Below, piece after piece: positions 51,101 through 58,371 of a DNA stretch of 64,000 nucleotides (position 1 is the first letter of the stretch; each line of letters starts with the position of its first letter). A program made the position numbers and the translations under genes. The stretch is taken from the NCBI RefSeq assembly GCF_910577345.1, contig NZ_CAJTMT010000001.1:1-64000 (forward strand), given 5' to 3'. The notes beneath the pieces are model-generated. The model did not search any database and was not told where the DNA came from. It was given only the letters and a program-made list of their open reading frames with translations. Source of the stretch: an uncultured Duncaniella sp. GTDB taxonomy: Bacteria > Bacteroidota > Bacteroidia > Bacteroidales > Muribaculaceae.

Positions 51101-51824
51101 CCATAAGGACGGCGTTGCCTTTGCCGTCGATTGTGCCGGGAGCTGTCTTGCAGATGAGTTCGGCTTTACCGTCGCCGTCAAAGTCATAGACCATGAACTG
51201 GGTGTAGTGGTTGCCGGAACGGATATTCTGTCCGAGGTCGATGCGCCAGAGCTGAGTGCCGTCGAGCTTGTAGCAATCGATGATGGTATGTCCGGTGTAG
51301 CGGAATTGAGAACCATTGTCGGCCTGGTTGGTGGGGAACCATTTCACGATGAGTTCCCATTGACCGTCGCCGTCAACATCGGCGGCGGAAATGTCATCGG
51401 GGGTGTAGGTGTAGTCCCGTTGTTCCTCGGCTCCTCCGGCAGGACAGGTGCCCCCTTCCGGACGGTTCAGATGGATTTTGAGATAGGGCGTTTCCCAGAC
51501 GGATGTCTCAGCCGAAGTCTCGGTGACCTGATCGTTGAGAATTGCTTTGACTGTGTACTTTGAAGCGGCTGTGCCTGCAGCGTCAGTGAAGTTGGTCTTT
51601 GTCTTGAGCGGAGTTTCATTGACCTTGACACCGTCGCGGTAGAGGTCAAAGGTCAAACCTTTGTCATCGCTGACAAGTGAACGCCATGAAACAAAAACTC
51701 CACTGTTGGTCTTCACTGCCACTACTCCACGGTCAAGCTTCTCGGCCTGAATCGTGTGGGAGTACTGGGCCGACAATGTCAGCGAAGCCAGTAAAGCCAT
51801 GCAGGAAATGAAAGTTTTTTTCAT
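48153..51824 (-). CDS. Rhamnogalacturonan lyase (PL11) with two LamG domains
   Basis: This 1223-residue secreted enzyme has a signal peptide (MKKTFISCMALLASLTLSAQ). A PL11 seven- or eight-bladed beta-propeller (about 25-635) follows, marked by calcium-binding blades DVDGDGQWE, DFDGDGKAE and DVDGDGCDE. It cleaves the rhamnogalacturonan I backbone by elimination. Then come an Ig-like domain (about 640-720, ending TVTTTGAADDANAAISGTIK) and two LamG/concanavalin modules (about 728-945 and 950-1150). The final segment of about 65 residues (YTVVDAFSGRIIRTA, then GVYILVVENSNGVENYKFI) resembles a type IX secretion sorting domain. No SusC/SusD or other pectin genes adjoin it. Confidence 0.93.
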   Translation of the reverse strand: MKKTFISCMALLASLTLSAQYSHTIQAEKLDRGVVAVKTNSGVFVSWRSLVSDDKGLTFDLYRDGVKVNETPLKTKTNFTDAAGTAASKYTVKAILNDQVTETSAETSVWETPYLKIHLNRPEGGTCPAGGAEEQRDYTYTPDDISAADVDGDGQWELIVKWFPTNQADNGSQFRYTGHTIIDCYKLDGTQLWRIDLGQNIRSGNHYTQFMVYDFDGDGKAELICKTAPGTIDGKGNAVLMGDDKVTDDYRITSGSLAGIIKSGPEYLTVFNGETGAEIHTIAYNPPRSILKDGGSKNTEGNWGDGNGNRMERYLAGVAYLDGQHPSAIFCRGMYHQAYLWAVDFDGKELKEKWFHASDKKMQGLWGEGAHSLTIGDVDGDGCDEIVYGAACLDQDGKTVLYRTGAGHGDALHLAAMLPDREGLQVFMPHEETSSSYKYDTELRDAKTGEILFFEPQSAKDIGRGLAANVTSMYPGYEYWSSTGKVFNNGEHLTSAKRPSVNFRVYWDGDLLDELLDGTSITKPNSGMTSISTLVNFSKHSNAASCNTTKATPNLQADLFGDWREEVILHDGNTQSDLLIFTTTTPSDYKVPTLMQDRQYRVAIAWQNVGYNQPPHLSYNLEELFNTQGAITINSGALNQVIYLGDEVQPITFTVQRATGAVCEGLPSGMSFNFDPATLKGTISGTPATEGEYSFTVTTTGAADDANAAISGTIKVRRNTSIQLVAYFPFEKIGATTPNLTGGEAVAYKDIPGAVAEGKQGNSLALDGTNCYIQEGYDLIDFGDQSFTVELWMNSTAADKNCYIFNKGVIAPANGSGNWYGIEYKDNKGTKELRFAVDDNVTKNQVVVTGADKYFDGAWHQIVAVRDAVEKQLRLYVDGELMNTAEDGTIEILSDEPLVIGNVNGGDGWGYDNFYTGKLDEFSIYRGVMSASKVKEHFESQGSEYIAYFPMDDMGETTPNIVFGEATAQNGMAVSVDGLKGGAIQFDDSYYLTQPIYDAINMGDKDFTIEMWARSTDEDGYLLCIGTHNKTNVEGGTGNWIGLERKNGYLSFSIDDDVKKTDCKMEDANSVFDGEWHHIACVRNYADKTMTLYIDGKETASVNGVATGALNFSATELFFIGGDDESGNRTFAGAIDEFTILPKALSADEVEEHYNLLRLSEIKDIIASSANARYTVVDAFSGRIIRTAVGADRTDIIDNLQQGVYILVVENSNGVENYKFIKN

Positions 51825-51929
51825 GTTGAATTTAAAGTAAATATTATAAATAGTAGATATGACGATTTAATCGCTATTTCGTATTGTGCGTGAGTTGATT
51901 CCCTTGCAAAAAATGTGAAATTCCGTATG

Positions 51930-51961
51930 CAAAAGTAATTATTTTTAATTAAAGCCACAAA
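51930..51961 (-). promoter_or_regulatory. Promoter of the PL11 gene
   Basis: On the minus strand TTTG (51961-51958), 20 bp, then TACTTTTG (51937-51930): full consensus. Predicted leader about 100 nt, long enough for post-transcriptional control. Confidence 0.75.
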
Positions 51962-52092
51962 TCGCGCGGTGGAAACGAACCTAATTTCCCGACGAATGTT
52001 AACATTATAAAAACATAATCATAGACAATCCGTCAAAATCAAACACACAGATTCAATCACAAAAAAAGACTAAACATATATTAACAGATACA

Positions 52093-52596
52093 ATGAAAAA
52101 AATAGGTATATTCTACGGTTCCACCACCGGCACTACGCTTGAAGTGGCTCAGGAAATAGCCCGTCAGCTTGATGTAAAAGCTGAGGATGTCCATGATGTG
52201 GCTTTGGCTGCTCCGTCGGCAGTAGCCGATTACGATGTGCTTGTAATCGGAGCAAGCACATGGGGTGCAGGAGATCTGCAGGACGATATGGCGACATTCC
52301 TCGACGGTCTCCAGTCACTCGACCTCGAAGGCAAGGAGGTCGCTATCTTCGGTTGTGGCGACGATTCGATGTCGGACACCTTCTGCAACTCGGTAGGGGA
52401 GATCTATCATCGTCTCCATGACACCAAGGCCATGTTTATCGCGCCTTTCAATAATGATGGCTACAATTATCAACATTCCGACAGTGATGTCCACGGCATG
52501 ATTGTCGGGCTCTGTATCGACAATGTTAACCATGCCGACGAGACTGAAGCGCGCGTAAAAGCATGGTGTGATGCCATAAAAGAGGAAATTGTTTAA
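52093..52596 (+). CDS. fldA: Long-chain flavodoxin
   Basis: This 167-residue FMN electron carrier starts MKKIGIFYGSTTGTTLEVAQ, with the phosphate-binding loop GSTTGTT. The isoalloxazine loops are GASTWGAGDLQD (about 56-67) and FGCGDDSMSDTFC (about 94-106). The extra loop of long-chain flavodoxins is present (GYNYQHSDSDVHG, near 125). It serves low-potential electron transfer. It is transcribed divergently from the PL11 gene; no consensus promoter is obvious in the AT-rich 5' region. Confidence 0.97.
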   Translation: MKKIGIFYGSTTGTTLEVAQEIARQLDVKAEDVHDVALAAPSAVADYDVLVIGASTWGAGDLQDDMATFLDGLQSLDLEGKEVAIFGCGDDSMSDTFCNSVGEIYHRLHDTKAMFIAPFNNDGYNYQHSDSDVHGMIVGLCIDNVNHADETEARVKAWCDAIKEEIV

Positions 52597-52624
52597 GATT
52601 TTATGTTATAAAATGTGAAAAATA

Positions 52625-52656
52625 TTTGTCCGTATGAGTTTTTATTCATAAATTTG
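52625..52656 (+). promoter_or_regulatory. Promoter of rpmH
   Basis: TTTG (52625-52628), 20 bp, then TAAATTTG (52649-52656): full consensus, overlapping the region just after fldA. Leader about 36 nt. Confidence 0.8.
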
Positions 52657-52698
52657 CACCTCGAAATATAGAATAACAGAAAATAAACATATACGGCA

Positions 52699-52854
52699 AT
52701 GAAAAGAACATTTCAACCTTCTAACAGAAAGAGAGTTAACAAGCACGGCTTCCGTGCCCGCATGTCTACACCCGATGGTCGTAAGGTCCTCGCTCGTCGT
52801 CGCGCTAAAGGCCGCGCACGTCTGACCGTTTCCGATTCTATCGCCGGTAAGTAA
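52699..52854 (+). CDS. rpmH: 50S ribosomal protein L34
   Basis: A 51-residue gene, short enough to be missed by length-filtered ORF calling. It begins [20 protein letters not shown], continues [20 protein letters not shown] and ends in a short acidic-polar tail. This is the invariant L34 pattern of a highly basic, arginine-rich rRNA-binding peptide. The tail ([10 protein letters not shown]) is a few residues longer than E. coli L34 (46). It has its own consensus promoter and terminator. It is not next to dnaA or rnpA as in many bacteria, which is usual in Bacteroidales. Confidence 0.98.
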   Translation: MKRTFQPSNRKRVNKHGFRARMSTPDGRKVLARRRAKGRARLTVSDSIAGK

Positions 52855-52881
52855 GAATCTCTCTTACAGACAAAGATAATC

Positions 52882-52909
52882 AGCCCGATGGGAGAAATCC
52901 CGTCGGGCT
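52882..52909 (+). terminator. Terminator of rpmH
   Basis: AGCCCGATGGGA pairs with TCCCGTCGGGCT (one G-T) around a GAAA tetraloop and is followed by TGGTTGTTT, 27 bp after the stop. Confidence 0.85.
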
Positions 52910-52964
52910 TGGTTGTTTATAGCTGTTGCTATAGTGGACTTCGTTCCTGTATAGCAGTTAATGA

Positions 52965-52991
52965 GCTGCGGAGCAGCGATGTGGTGGTAGC
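52965..52991. repeat. 27-bp dispersed REP-like module
   Basis: GCTGCGGAGCAGCGATGTGG... matches the reverse complement of 18041-18067 at 24 of 27 positions. It contains its own GCTGC/GCAGC stem. Confidence 0.6.
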
Positions 52992-53016
52992 ATATCATCC
53001 ACTAAGCCATAAATCA

Positions 53017-53084
53017 GACAATCCCTTCGAAGTTTAATAAAACTCAGCGAAGTGCTGAAACTATTAAACTTCGAAGGGATTGTC
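53017..53084. repeat. Perfect 23-bp-arm hairpin between rpmH and a convergent gene
   Basis: Arms 53017-53039 and 53062-53084 (GACAATCCCTTCGAAGTTTA...) are perfectly complementary. The loop contains a second TCAGC/GCTGA stem (53044-53048, 53054-53058). The structure covers 68 nt between convergent rpmH and the beta-barrel gene. No poly-U follows on either strand, so it is not a simple terminator. Confidence 0.8.
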
Positions 53085-53137
53085 CGGCTTATGACTAATT
53101 GTCAAAACGGGCTCAATGGCCCGCTTTTGTTCGTTCT

Positions 53138-53743
53138 TTAGAAAAGATATGCGAGAGAAATTGTCCAATAACGGTTCTTACCCTCAATTCCGGCATTGTC
53201 TGCACCCGAAACGGCGGTGACAGCTTTAGTAAGGCCGAGGCCATAGCGGGCATTGAGGTCGATATGGCTGAGAAGCTGAACGCCGAAGCCGAAGTTGAGC
53301 GCCCAGTCGACAGATTTGTTCTTGTATGCGTCGGAGATGTGACGACGGCTTGTGAGGAACGACACGCTCGGACCTACACCAACGTAGGGGACGAGGAACT
53401 TGCTCACAACGGGCAGACCGAATTTGTATTTGATGTTGAGAGGAATCTCAATGTAGTCGCGGTTGTCTTTCGACATTTCGTTTTCTTCAAGGAACTTGGT
53501 GTTACGGCGAACATACATTGCGGAAAGGTCTGCGGAGATACCGATGACCGGAACGGTGAATTCAGCCATCAGACCTGCTGTCCAGCCAGTCTGGTTTTCT
53601 GCATCGACAACGCTCTTGTTGAAATGGAAGTCATTTACTGTTAGACCGACTTTCGGACCGAATTTGAACTGTGCTTGCGCGGGAATGGCAGATGCTCCGA
53701 TTACCATAACGAACAGGAGCAGGAGTGCTTTGATTGATTTCAT
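53138..53743 (-). CDS. PorT-like outer-membrane beta-barrel protein
   Basis: This 201-residue exported protein has a signal peptide (MKSIKALLLLFVMVIGASAIPAQAQ, too long to split further with certainty). Eight amphipathic beta-strands of a small outer-membrane barrel follow: FKFGPKVGLTVNDFHFN first, WTAGLMAEFTVPVIGISADL and VPYVGVGPSVSF in the middle, and a final strand ending in aromatic SLAYLF, the usual C-terminal BAM signal. Similar proteins in Bacteroidetes are annotated as porin family or PorT. The function is unknown; it could be structural or T9SS-associated. Confidence 0.82.
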   Translation of the reverse strand: MKSIKALLLLFVMVIGASAIPAQAQFKFGPKVGLTVNDFHFNKSVVDAENQTGWTAGLMAEFTVPVIGISADLSAMYVRRNTKFLEENEMSKDNRDYIEIPLNIKYKFGLPVVSKFLVPYVGVGPSVSFLTSRRHISDAYKNKSVDWALNFGFGVQLLSHIDLNARYGLGLTKAVTAVSGADNAGIEGKNRYWTISLAYLF

Positions 53744-53792
53744 AAAAATAAAATGAATAGGTTAAAGTTATAAATGTGACATTTGCTATTTT

Positions 53793-53828
53793 ACCCGGTA
53801 CTGTGTCAAAACTGACACAGTACCGGGT
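53793..53828. terminator. Perfect hairpin between oadA and the barrel gene
   Basis: ACCCGGTACTGTGTCA pairs perfectly with TGACACAGTACCGGGT around AAAC. It lies 62 bp after the oadA stop and about 50 bp before the barrel-protein start. No U-run follows on the minus strand, so termination may be partial. Confidence 0.5.
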
Positions 53829-53889
53829 GAATTTGCTTTATTCTTTAATCTGAAGAAGATTGTAGAAGCGTTTTTTCAGATTGCCATCT

Positions 53890-55797
53890 TCATTCGAATT
53901 CGATGAGGGGAGCATCGTTGCTCACCTGGTCATCGAGGTTGACAAGTACTCGCTTGACGATGCCATCCTGCTCGGCTTCAACATCGTTTTCCATCTTCAT
54001 GGCTTCATAGACGAGCACGGTGTCGCCCTTCTTGACGCTTTGGCCGGGTTTCACCTTGATTTCAACAATGCGTCCGCACATCGGAGCTGAGATGACAGGA
54101 CCGGTGATAGGCTCGACTGCGGCTACTTCTTCCTTCACTTCTTCAACAGCGGGAGCCTTGGCTGCTTCCTCGGCTTTGAATTCCTCGTCGCGACGACGGC
54201 GGAGGAAGCCTTTGGCTACAGCGGGAAGGAGTTCGAGAAGGAGGTATTCCTCATTGTTCGACGCAAGCTTCTTGCCACCCATCTCCGCGATTTCGGGATT
54301 TTCGGGTTTGACGTACTTGCTGACATCATAGGGTTTCTCCTCGGGACTGCCGGTGATTTTCTCGCGGAAAGCGGGGTCGATGGCCACGGGGGTACGTCCG
54401 TATTCACCCTTCACGAGTGAGATGAACTGATTTGACTTGTTTGTATAGTCGGGCTTGCCGTTCTTGCGGTCGAGAGCAACGAGCACTGCCTGGTTGCCTA
54501 CAATCTGGCTCGTCGGAGTCACGAGGGGAATCAGGCCGGCATCGCGGCGCACCATCGGGATGAGGCGCATGGCATCTTCAAGAAGATCCTCGCTCTTGAG
54601 TTCACGGAGCTGTGCGACCATGTTGGAGTACATACCGCCGGGAACCTCTGCAGTCTTGACGAGTTCGTTGGGCTTGGGGAAACCGAAATATGCCTCAATC
54701 TTGTGGCAGGCATCGAGGAGGGCAGGTTCGTCGCCGGCCTTTGCAAATTCGATGGCGCTGTCGAAGAGGGCGAGCACTTCGGGAGGAAGTTGGTCCTTGA
54801 GGGGATCGAATGGACGCTGCATGTCGTCGCGGTGAAGGTCGAACTGTGCGAGTGCCTTGCGCGCGTCGAGGAGTTCGGCGCGGATGCGGCCGACAGCCTC
54901 CATATTGACTTCGACTTCTACGCCCATGCGCTGGCAGAAGAGCCAGATGAGCTCGATGGCAGGAGCAGCCGAACCGCCTCCGAACCACCAGATGTTGGTG
55001 TCGAGGATGTCGACGCCGTTGATGATGGCCATGAGTGAGGATGCAAGACCATAGCCGGGTGTACAGTGGGTGTGGAAGTCAACCGGGACTTTGACGGAGC
55101 GTTTAAGGGCTGAAATGATAGAGGCCGCACGGCTGGGGTTGACCAGGCCGGCCATGTCCTTGAGCGTGATGATTTTTGCGCCGAGGGCTTCCATCTGACG
55201 GGCCTTGTCGACGAAATATTCATCAGTGAAGATTTTTTCAGGCTCGGCCGGTTTGCTGCCGCCGAACATTGATTTGAGTTTGCCGAAGATGCCACCGCCG
55301 TTGTTTTCGACAGGTGCTTCGGGTTTGGGATCGACTGTGTAGCAGACAGCACCGTCGGCAATGCCTCCGAGCTGGTTGATGAGACGAATTGATTCCTTAA
55401 CGTTGTCAATGTCGTTGAGTGCGTCAAAGATACGCATCACGTTGAGGCCGTTCTGGATGGCTTCCTTGTAAAATCCTTCAAGCACGGAGTCGGGATAGGG
55501 TACATAACCGAAAAGGTTACGTCCGCGTGAAAGGGCCGAAAGCAGGGCCTTCGGGTGTTCGCTCTTTGAATCCATGGCCTTTGAGAAGATGCGCAGGCGT
55601 TCCCACGGAGATTCATCGAGGTAACGCATCACTGAGTCAGGCACTGCACCGCCCCAGACTTCCATGATGTAGAAGTTTGCGTCTTCGTAGAAGGGGAGAA
55701 GCTTGTTGATTGTCTCCTGATTCATTCGGGTGGCAAAGAGGGACTGCTGTCCGTCGCGCAACGTCAGGTCGCGGATTTTAAGTTTTGGTCGTGTCAT
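53890..55797 (-). CDS. oadA: Biotin-dependent carboxyltransferase alpha subunit (oxaloacetate decarboxylase/pyruvate carboxylase B type)
   Basis: This 635-residue protein has an HMGL-like TIM barrel (LRDGQQSLFATRM at about 12-24; metal His in VDFHTHCTPGYG; catalytic Lys in TLKDMAGLVNP). A conserved PYC_OADA domain follows (about 300-500), then an Ala/Glu/Val-rich flexible linker (about 555-580). The C-terminal biotinyl domain has the biotin site EAMKMEND, about 25 residues from the LIEFE end. It moves CO2 between biotin and pyruvate or oxaloacetate. The beta and gamma subunits of a sodium pump are absent here, so a pyruvate carboxylase B role with a separate biotin carboxylase is equally possible. 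A -7 box TAAATTTG lies at 55880-55887. Confidence 0.9.
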   Translation of the reverse strand: MTRPKLKIRDLTLRDGQQSLFATRMNQETINKLLPFYEDANFYIMEVWGGAVPDSVMRYLDESPWERLRIFSKAMDSKSEHPKALLSALSRGRNLFGYVPYPDSVLEGFYKEAIQNGLNVMRIFDALNDIDNVKESIRLINQLGGIADGAVCYTVDPKPEAPVENNGGGIFGKLKSMFGGSKPAEPEKIFTDEYFVDKARQMEALGAKIITLKDMAGLVNPSRAASIISALKRSVKVPVDFHTHCTPGYGLASSLMAIINGVDILDTNIWWFGGGSAAPAIELIWLFCQRMGVEVEVNMEAVGRIRAELLDARKALAQFDLHRDDMQRPFDPLKDQLPPEVLALFDSAIEFAKAGDEPALLDACHKIEAYFGFPKPNELVKTAEVPGGMYSNMVAQLRELKSEDLLEDAMRLIPMVRRDAGLIPLVTPTSQIVGNQAVLVALDRKNGKPDYTNKSNQFISLVKGEYGRTPVAIDPAFREKITGSPEEKPYDVSKYVKPENPEIAEMGGKKLASNNEEYLLLELLPAVAKGFLRRRRDEEFKAEEAAKAPAVEEVKEEVAAVEPITGPVISAPMCGRIVEIKVKPGQSVKKGDTVLVYEAMKMENDVEAEQDGIVKRVLVNLDDQVSNDAPLIEFE

Positions 55798-55879
55798 AAT
55801 AAATGTGACTGTTAACGTGATTGTGTGGTTTGGCAGACGGGACGGTCGGTGAATGGCCTTCGGGCTGTCATTTCGTTCG

Positions 55880-55887
55880 CAAATTTA
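55880..55887 (-). promoter_or_regulatory. -7 box upstream of oadA
   Basis: TAAATTTG on the minus strand; no TTTG at the standard upstream distance. Predicted leader about 77 nt. Confidence 0.45.
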
Positions 55888-55944
55888 AAGTTTCTTTTTT
55901 AATTAAAGAAAAAATTCTTTAATTATTTTGGACGAAAATAAAAA

Positions 55945-56586
55945 TTATTTTAAGAATGGATTGGATTTCTTTTCATTGCCGATAGTGGTCTCACCTCCGT
56001 GGCCGGACAGGACCACCGTAGAGTCGGGGAGGGTGAGAAGCTTGCGGCGGATGGCATCGACGAGGGTGGCGTAGTCGCCCATCGGAAGGTCGGTGCGTCC
56101 CATTGACCCGGGGAAGAGGGTGTCGCCGGTGATGACGAAGTTGGATTCCGGACAGTAGAGCGCTATTCCGCCGGGAGAGTGGCCGGGGACGCCCAGCACC
56201 TCCATGCGTTCTTTGCCGAGGAAGATAGTGTCGCCGTCGTGGAGCTCCACATCGAGCTGCTGGGGTTGGAGAGGCATACGCAGACCGAAACGGGCGGCCT
56301 GCTCGGGCAGGGTGCGAGCCAGGAAATCGTCGGCAGGATTGGCTTTGATTTCGAGGCCGTATTTTTCTTTTATATATGTGTTGCCGAAAATGTGGTCAAG
56401 GTGGGAATGTGTGTTGATGAGCTGTGTCACTTTGAGGTTGCGGCTCTCGATGAAGCTGTCGAGTGCGCGACGCTCGTCATCGTCGATCATTCCGGGGTCG
56501 ATGATGGCCGCTTCGAGCGATTCGGGGTCCCAGACAACGTAGGTGTTGACTCCGAACATGTTGAAAACGAATCTGCTTACTTTCAT
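55945..56586 (-). CDS. MBL-fold metallo-hydrolase (glyoxalase II-like)
   Basis: This 213-residue metallo-beta-lactamase-fold enzyme has the metal motif THSHLDH (about 60-66), GVPGHSPGGIALYC (about 132) with the second metal His, FVITGDTLFPGSMGR (about 150) with the bridging Asp, and the closing LSGHGGET. Layout matches YcbL-type type II glyoxalases that hydrolyse S-lactoylglutathione-like thioesters. In Bacteroidetes the true thiol substrate is unclear. It overlaps rsmG by 4 bp. Confidence 0.92.
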   Translation of the reverse strand: MKVSRFVFNMFGVNTYVVWDPESLEAAIIDPGMIDDDERRALDSFIESRNLKVTQLINTHSHLDHIFGNTYIKEKYGLEIKANPADDFLARTLPEQAARFGLRMPLQPQQLDVELHDGDTIFLGKERMEVLGVPGHSPGGIALYCPESNFVITGDTLFPGSMGRTDLPMGDYATLVDAIRRKLLTLPDSTVVLSGHGGETTIGNEKKSNPFLK

Positions 56587-57203
56587 AGCTTTACATAAAT
56601 TAAGTCCTTGGTCTTGAAATATTCTTCAGAGAAGTAGTCGCTGAGCGGCACATCAATGAGCGGACGTTTGACTCGGCCAAGCTCGCTTGCAAGCTCACCG
56701 CCTTTAAGGCATATCAGTCCGTTGGGGAGCTTGTTGCGGTTTTGGGTCGAGACGTTGCGCATGGCAATCTTGACAAGTTCGTCAAGCTGCATCACGGCGC
56801 GCGAGATGACATAGTCAGCTTTCAGTTTGCATTCACCCATGTCGCCGTGCTGGAATGTGACATTGTCGAGGCCGAGTTCTTCGGCAATCGATGATGCAAC
56901 CTTTATCTTTTTCCCGATACGGTCAATGAGGTGGAACTTGCATCCGGGCCAGAATATGGCCAGGGGGATTCCGGGGAAACCTCCGCCTGTGCCGAGGTCG
57001 ATCATCTGCGTCCCATCGACAGGGGTGATGAACTTCGCGATGGCAAGGGAATGGAGGATGTGGTGGATATAGAGATTGTCGATGTCTTTGCGGGAAATGA
57101 CATTGATTTTCTCGTTCCACTCAGGGTAAAGCCGTCCGAGGACGGCGAAACGTTCCTTTTGCTCTTGCGTGAGGTCGGGGAAATATTTGAGTATCTCTTC
57201 CAT
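56583..57203 (-). CDS. rsmG: 16S rRNA (guanine-527-N7)-methyltransferase RsmG
   Basis: This 206-residue SAM enzyme has the RsmG signatures: WNEKINVISRKDIDNLYIHH (about 29-48), the SAM loop IDLGTGGGFPGIPLAI (about 68-83), and the motif VISRAVMQLDELV (about 131). It modifies 16S rRNA near the decoding region; loss gives low-level streptomycin resistance in other bacteria. It overlaps the MBL gene downstream by 4 bp. A -7-like TAATTTTG (minus strand) is at 57337-57344. Confidence 0.97.
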   Translation of the reverse strand: MEEILKYFPDLTQEQKERFAVLGRLYPEWNEKINVISRKDIDNLYIHHILHSLAIAKFITPVDGTQMIDLGTGGGFPGIPLAIFWPGCKFHLIDRIGKKIKVASSIAEELGLDNVTFQHGDMGECKLKADYVISRAVMQLDELVKIAMRNVSTQNRNKLPNGLICLKGGELASELGRVKRPLIDVPLSDYFSEEYFKTKDLIYVKL

Positions 57204-57367
57204 GATTATGCAGATGATATGAAAACTGTCTTTGTGATTTAATTTAACAAATGAGTGCCGTCAGACGTTTATTAAACAATAGATCTTTCAGGCAGGTTTG
57301 GGATGCCCGTTTTATGACGGCGCTCTTACTCGTCTGCAAAATTATAGGTAATTTATGAGATTTTGGT

Positions 57368-57375
57368 TAAATTTG
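57368..57375 (+). promoter_or_regulatory. -7 box upstream of the CvfB-like gene
   Basis: TAAATTTG, 21 bp before the ATG at 57397; no clear -33 box. Confidence 0.4.
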
Positions 57376-57396
57376 CCAAAAAATTAGAACAATCCC

Positions 57397-58236
57397 ATGC
57401 TAAAGATTGGAAAATACAATTCACTGCAAGTGTCCCGCAACGTAGATTTCGGGGCGTATCTTGCTGACCGCGACGGAAACGAAGTCCTTCTGCCTGCCCG
57501 TTATATCACTGTGCCCCTTCAGCCGGGCAACGAACTTGAAGTGTTCGTCTACAAAGATTCGGAGGACCGTCCCGTCGCCACTACCGAACACCCCTTTGCT
57601 GAAGTCGGCGAGTTTGCCTATCTTCAGGTGACGCAGGTCAACAACACCGGCGCATTCCTTGACTGGGGTCTTGTCGGGAAAGAACTCCTTGTCCCTTACA
57701 GCGAACAGAAGATGAAACTTTCGAGAGGCATGGTCGTGCTTGTCTATGTCTATCTCGACAATGCAACCCAACGCGTGGTAGCATCCGCCAAAATCGAGAA
57801 ATTCCTTGGCAACCGCTATCCCGACTATAAACTCGGCGACAAGGTCGAGGCGCTGGTCTACAAGCATACCGAACTTGGCTACAAGGCGATCGTCGACAAT
57901 CTTTTCCATGGCATGGTCTATGAAAACGAACTCTATAAGCCTCTTGAGATTGGCAAGACGATTCCGGCCTACGTCAAACAGGTCAGGGAGGACGGCAAGA
58001 TCGACCTCGTGTTGAGCGGAGGGAATGACGGTCGCGTCGATGCTCTGATGGAGCGTATCCTCGACCGGCTCAAAGATCAGCCGGGGTGCTTCCTGCCTAT
58101 TTCGGATTCGGCTTCACCTGAAACCATACGCGCTACATTCCAGTGTTCGAAGAAAGATTTCAAGAAAGCTATAGGCCATCTGTATCGCGATAGAAAAATC
58201 GTCATCACCGACGGAGGCATACGTCTTGCGGAATGA
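57397..58236 (+). CDS. CvfB-like S1 RNA-binding protein
   Basis: This 279-residue protein carries S1-type beta-barrel modules. GAYLADRDGNEVLLPARY (about 18-35) is the first. FAYLQVTQVNNTGAFLDWGL and VGKELLVPYSEQ (about 70-100) form a second. LVYKHTELGYKAIVDNLFHG with VYENELYKPL (about 150-185) is a third. A C-terminal winged-helix ends the chain (CSKKDFKKAIGHLYRDRKIV). Arrangement and length match CvfB (YitL), which binds RNA and affects virulence-factor expression in staphylococci; the role here is unknown. A bidirectional terminator separates it from the convergent ABC-F gene. Confidence 0.9.
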   Translation: MLKIGKYNSLQVSRNVDFGAYLADRDGNEVLLPARYITVPLQPGNELEVFVYKDSEDRPVATTEHPFAEVGEFAYLQVTQVNNTGAFLDWGLVGKELLVPYSEQKMKLSRGMVVLVYVYLDNATQRVVASAKIEKFLGNRYPDYKLGDKVEALVYKHTELGYKAIVDNLFHGMVYENELYKPLEIGKTIPAYVKQVREDGKIDLVLSGGNDGRVDALMERILDRLKDQPGCFLPISDSASPETIRATFQCSKKDFKKAIGHLYRDRKIVITDGGIRLAE

Positions 58237-58291
58237 TTCGATGCAGCCGCGTTGCCGGATTGAATTGAACAATCAAAACATACGGAGAAAT

Positions 58292-58331
58292 AAAAATGGC
58301 AGAATGCGTATTTTTGCATTCTGCCATTTTT
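58292..58331. terminator. Bidirectional terminator
   Basis: AAAATGGCAGAATGC and GCATTCTGCCATTTT form a long perfect stem with an 8-nt loop. The T-run follows on the plus strand and the A-run precedes, so it can stop both convergent genes (58236 and 58372). Confidence 0.88.
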
Positions 58332-58371
58332 TGATGTCTGTGCGCTTTCGCGTTGCCGGTGGAATGAGCGG

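Noticed and set aside
50712..51563. 283-codon plus-strand frame opposite the PL11 gene
   Set aside because: Antisense shadow; the Gly/Val/Asp pattern derives from the complementary DGDGD repeats of PL11.
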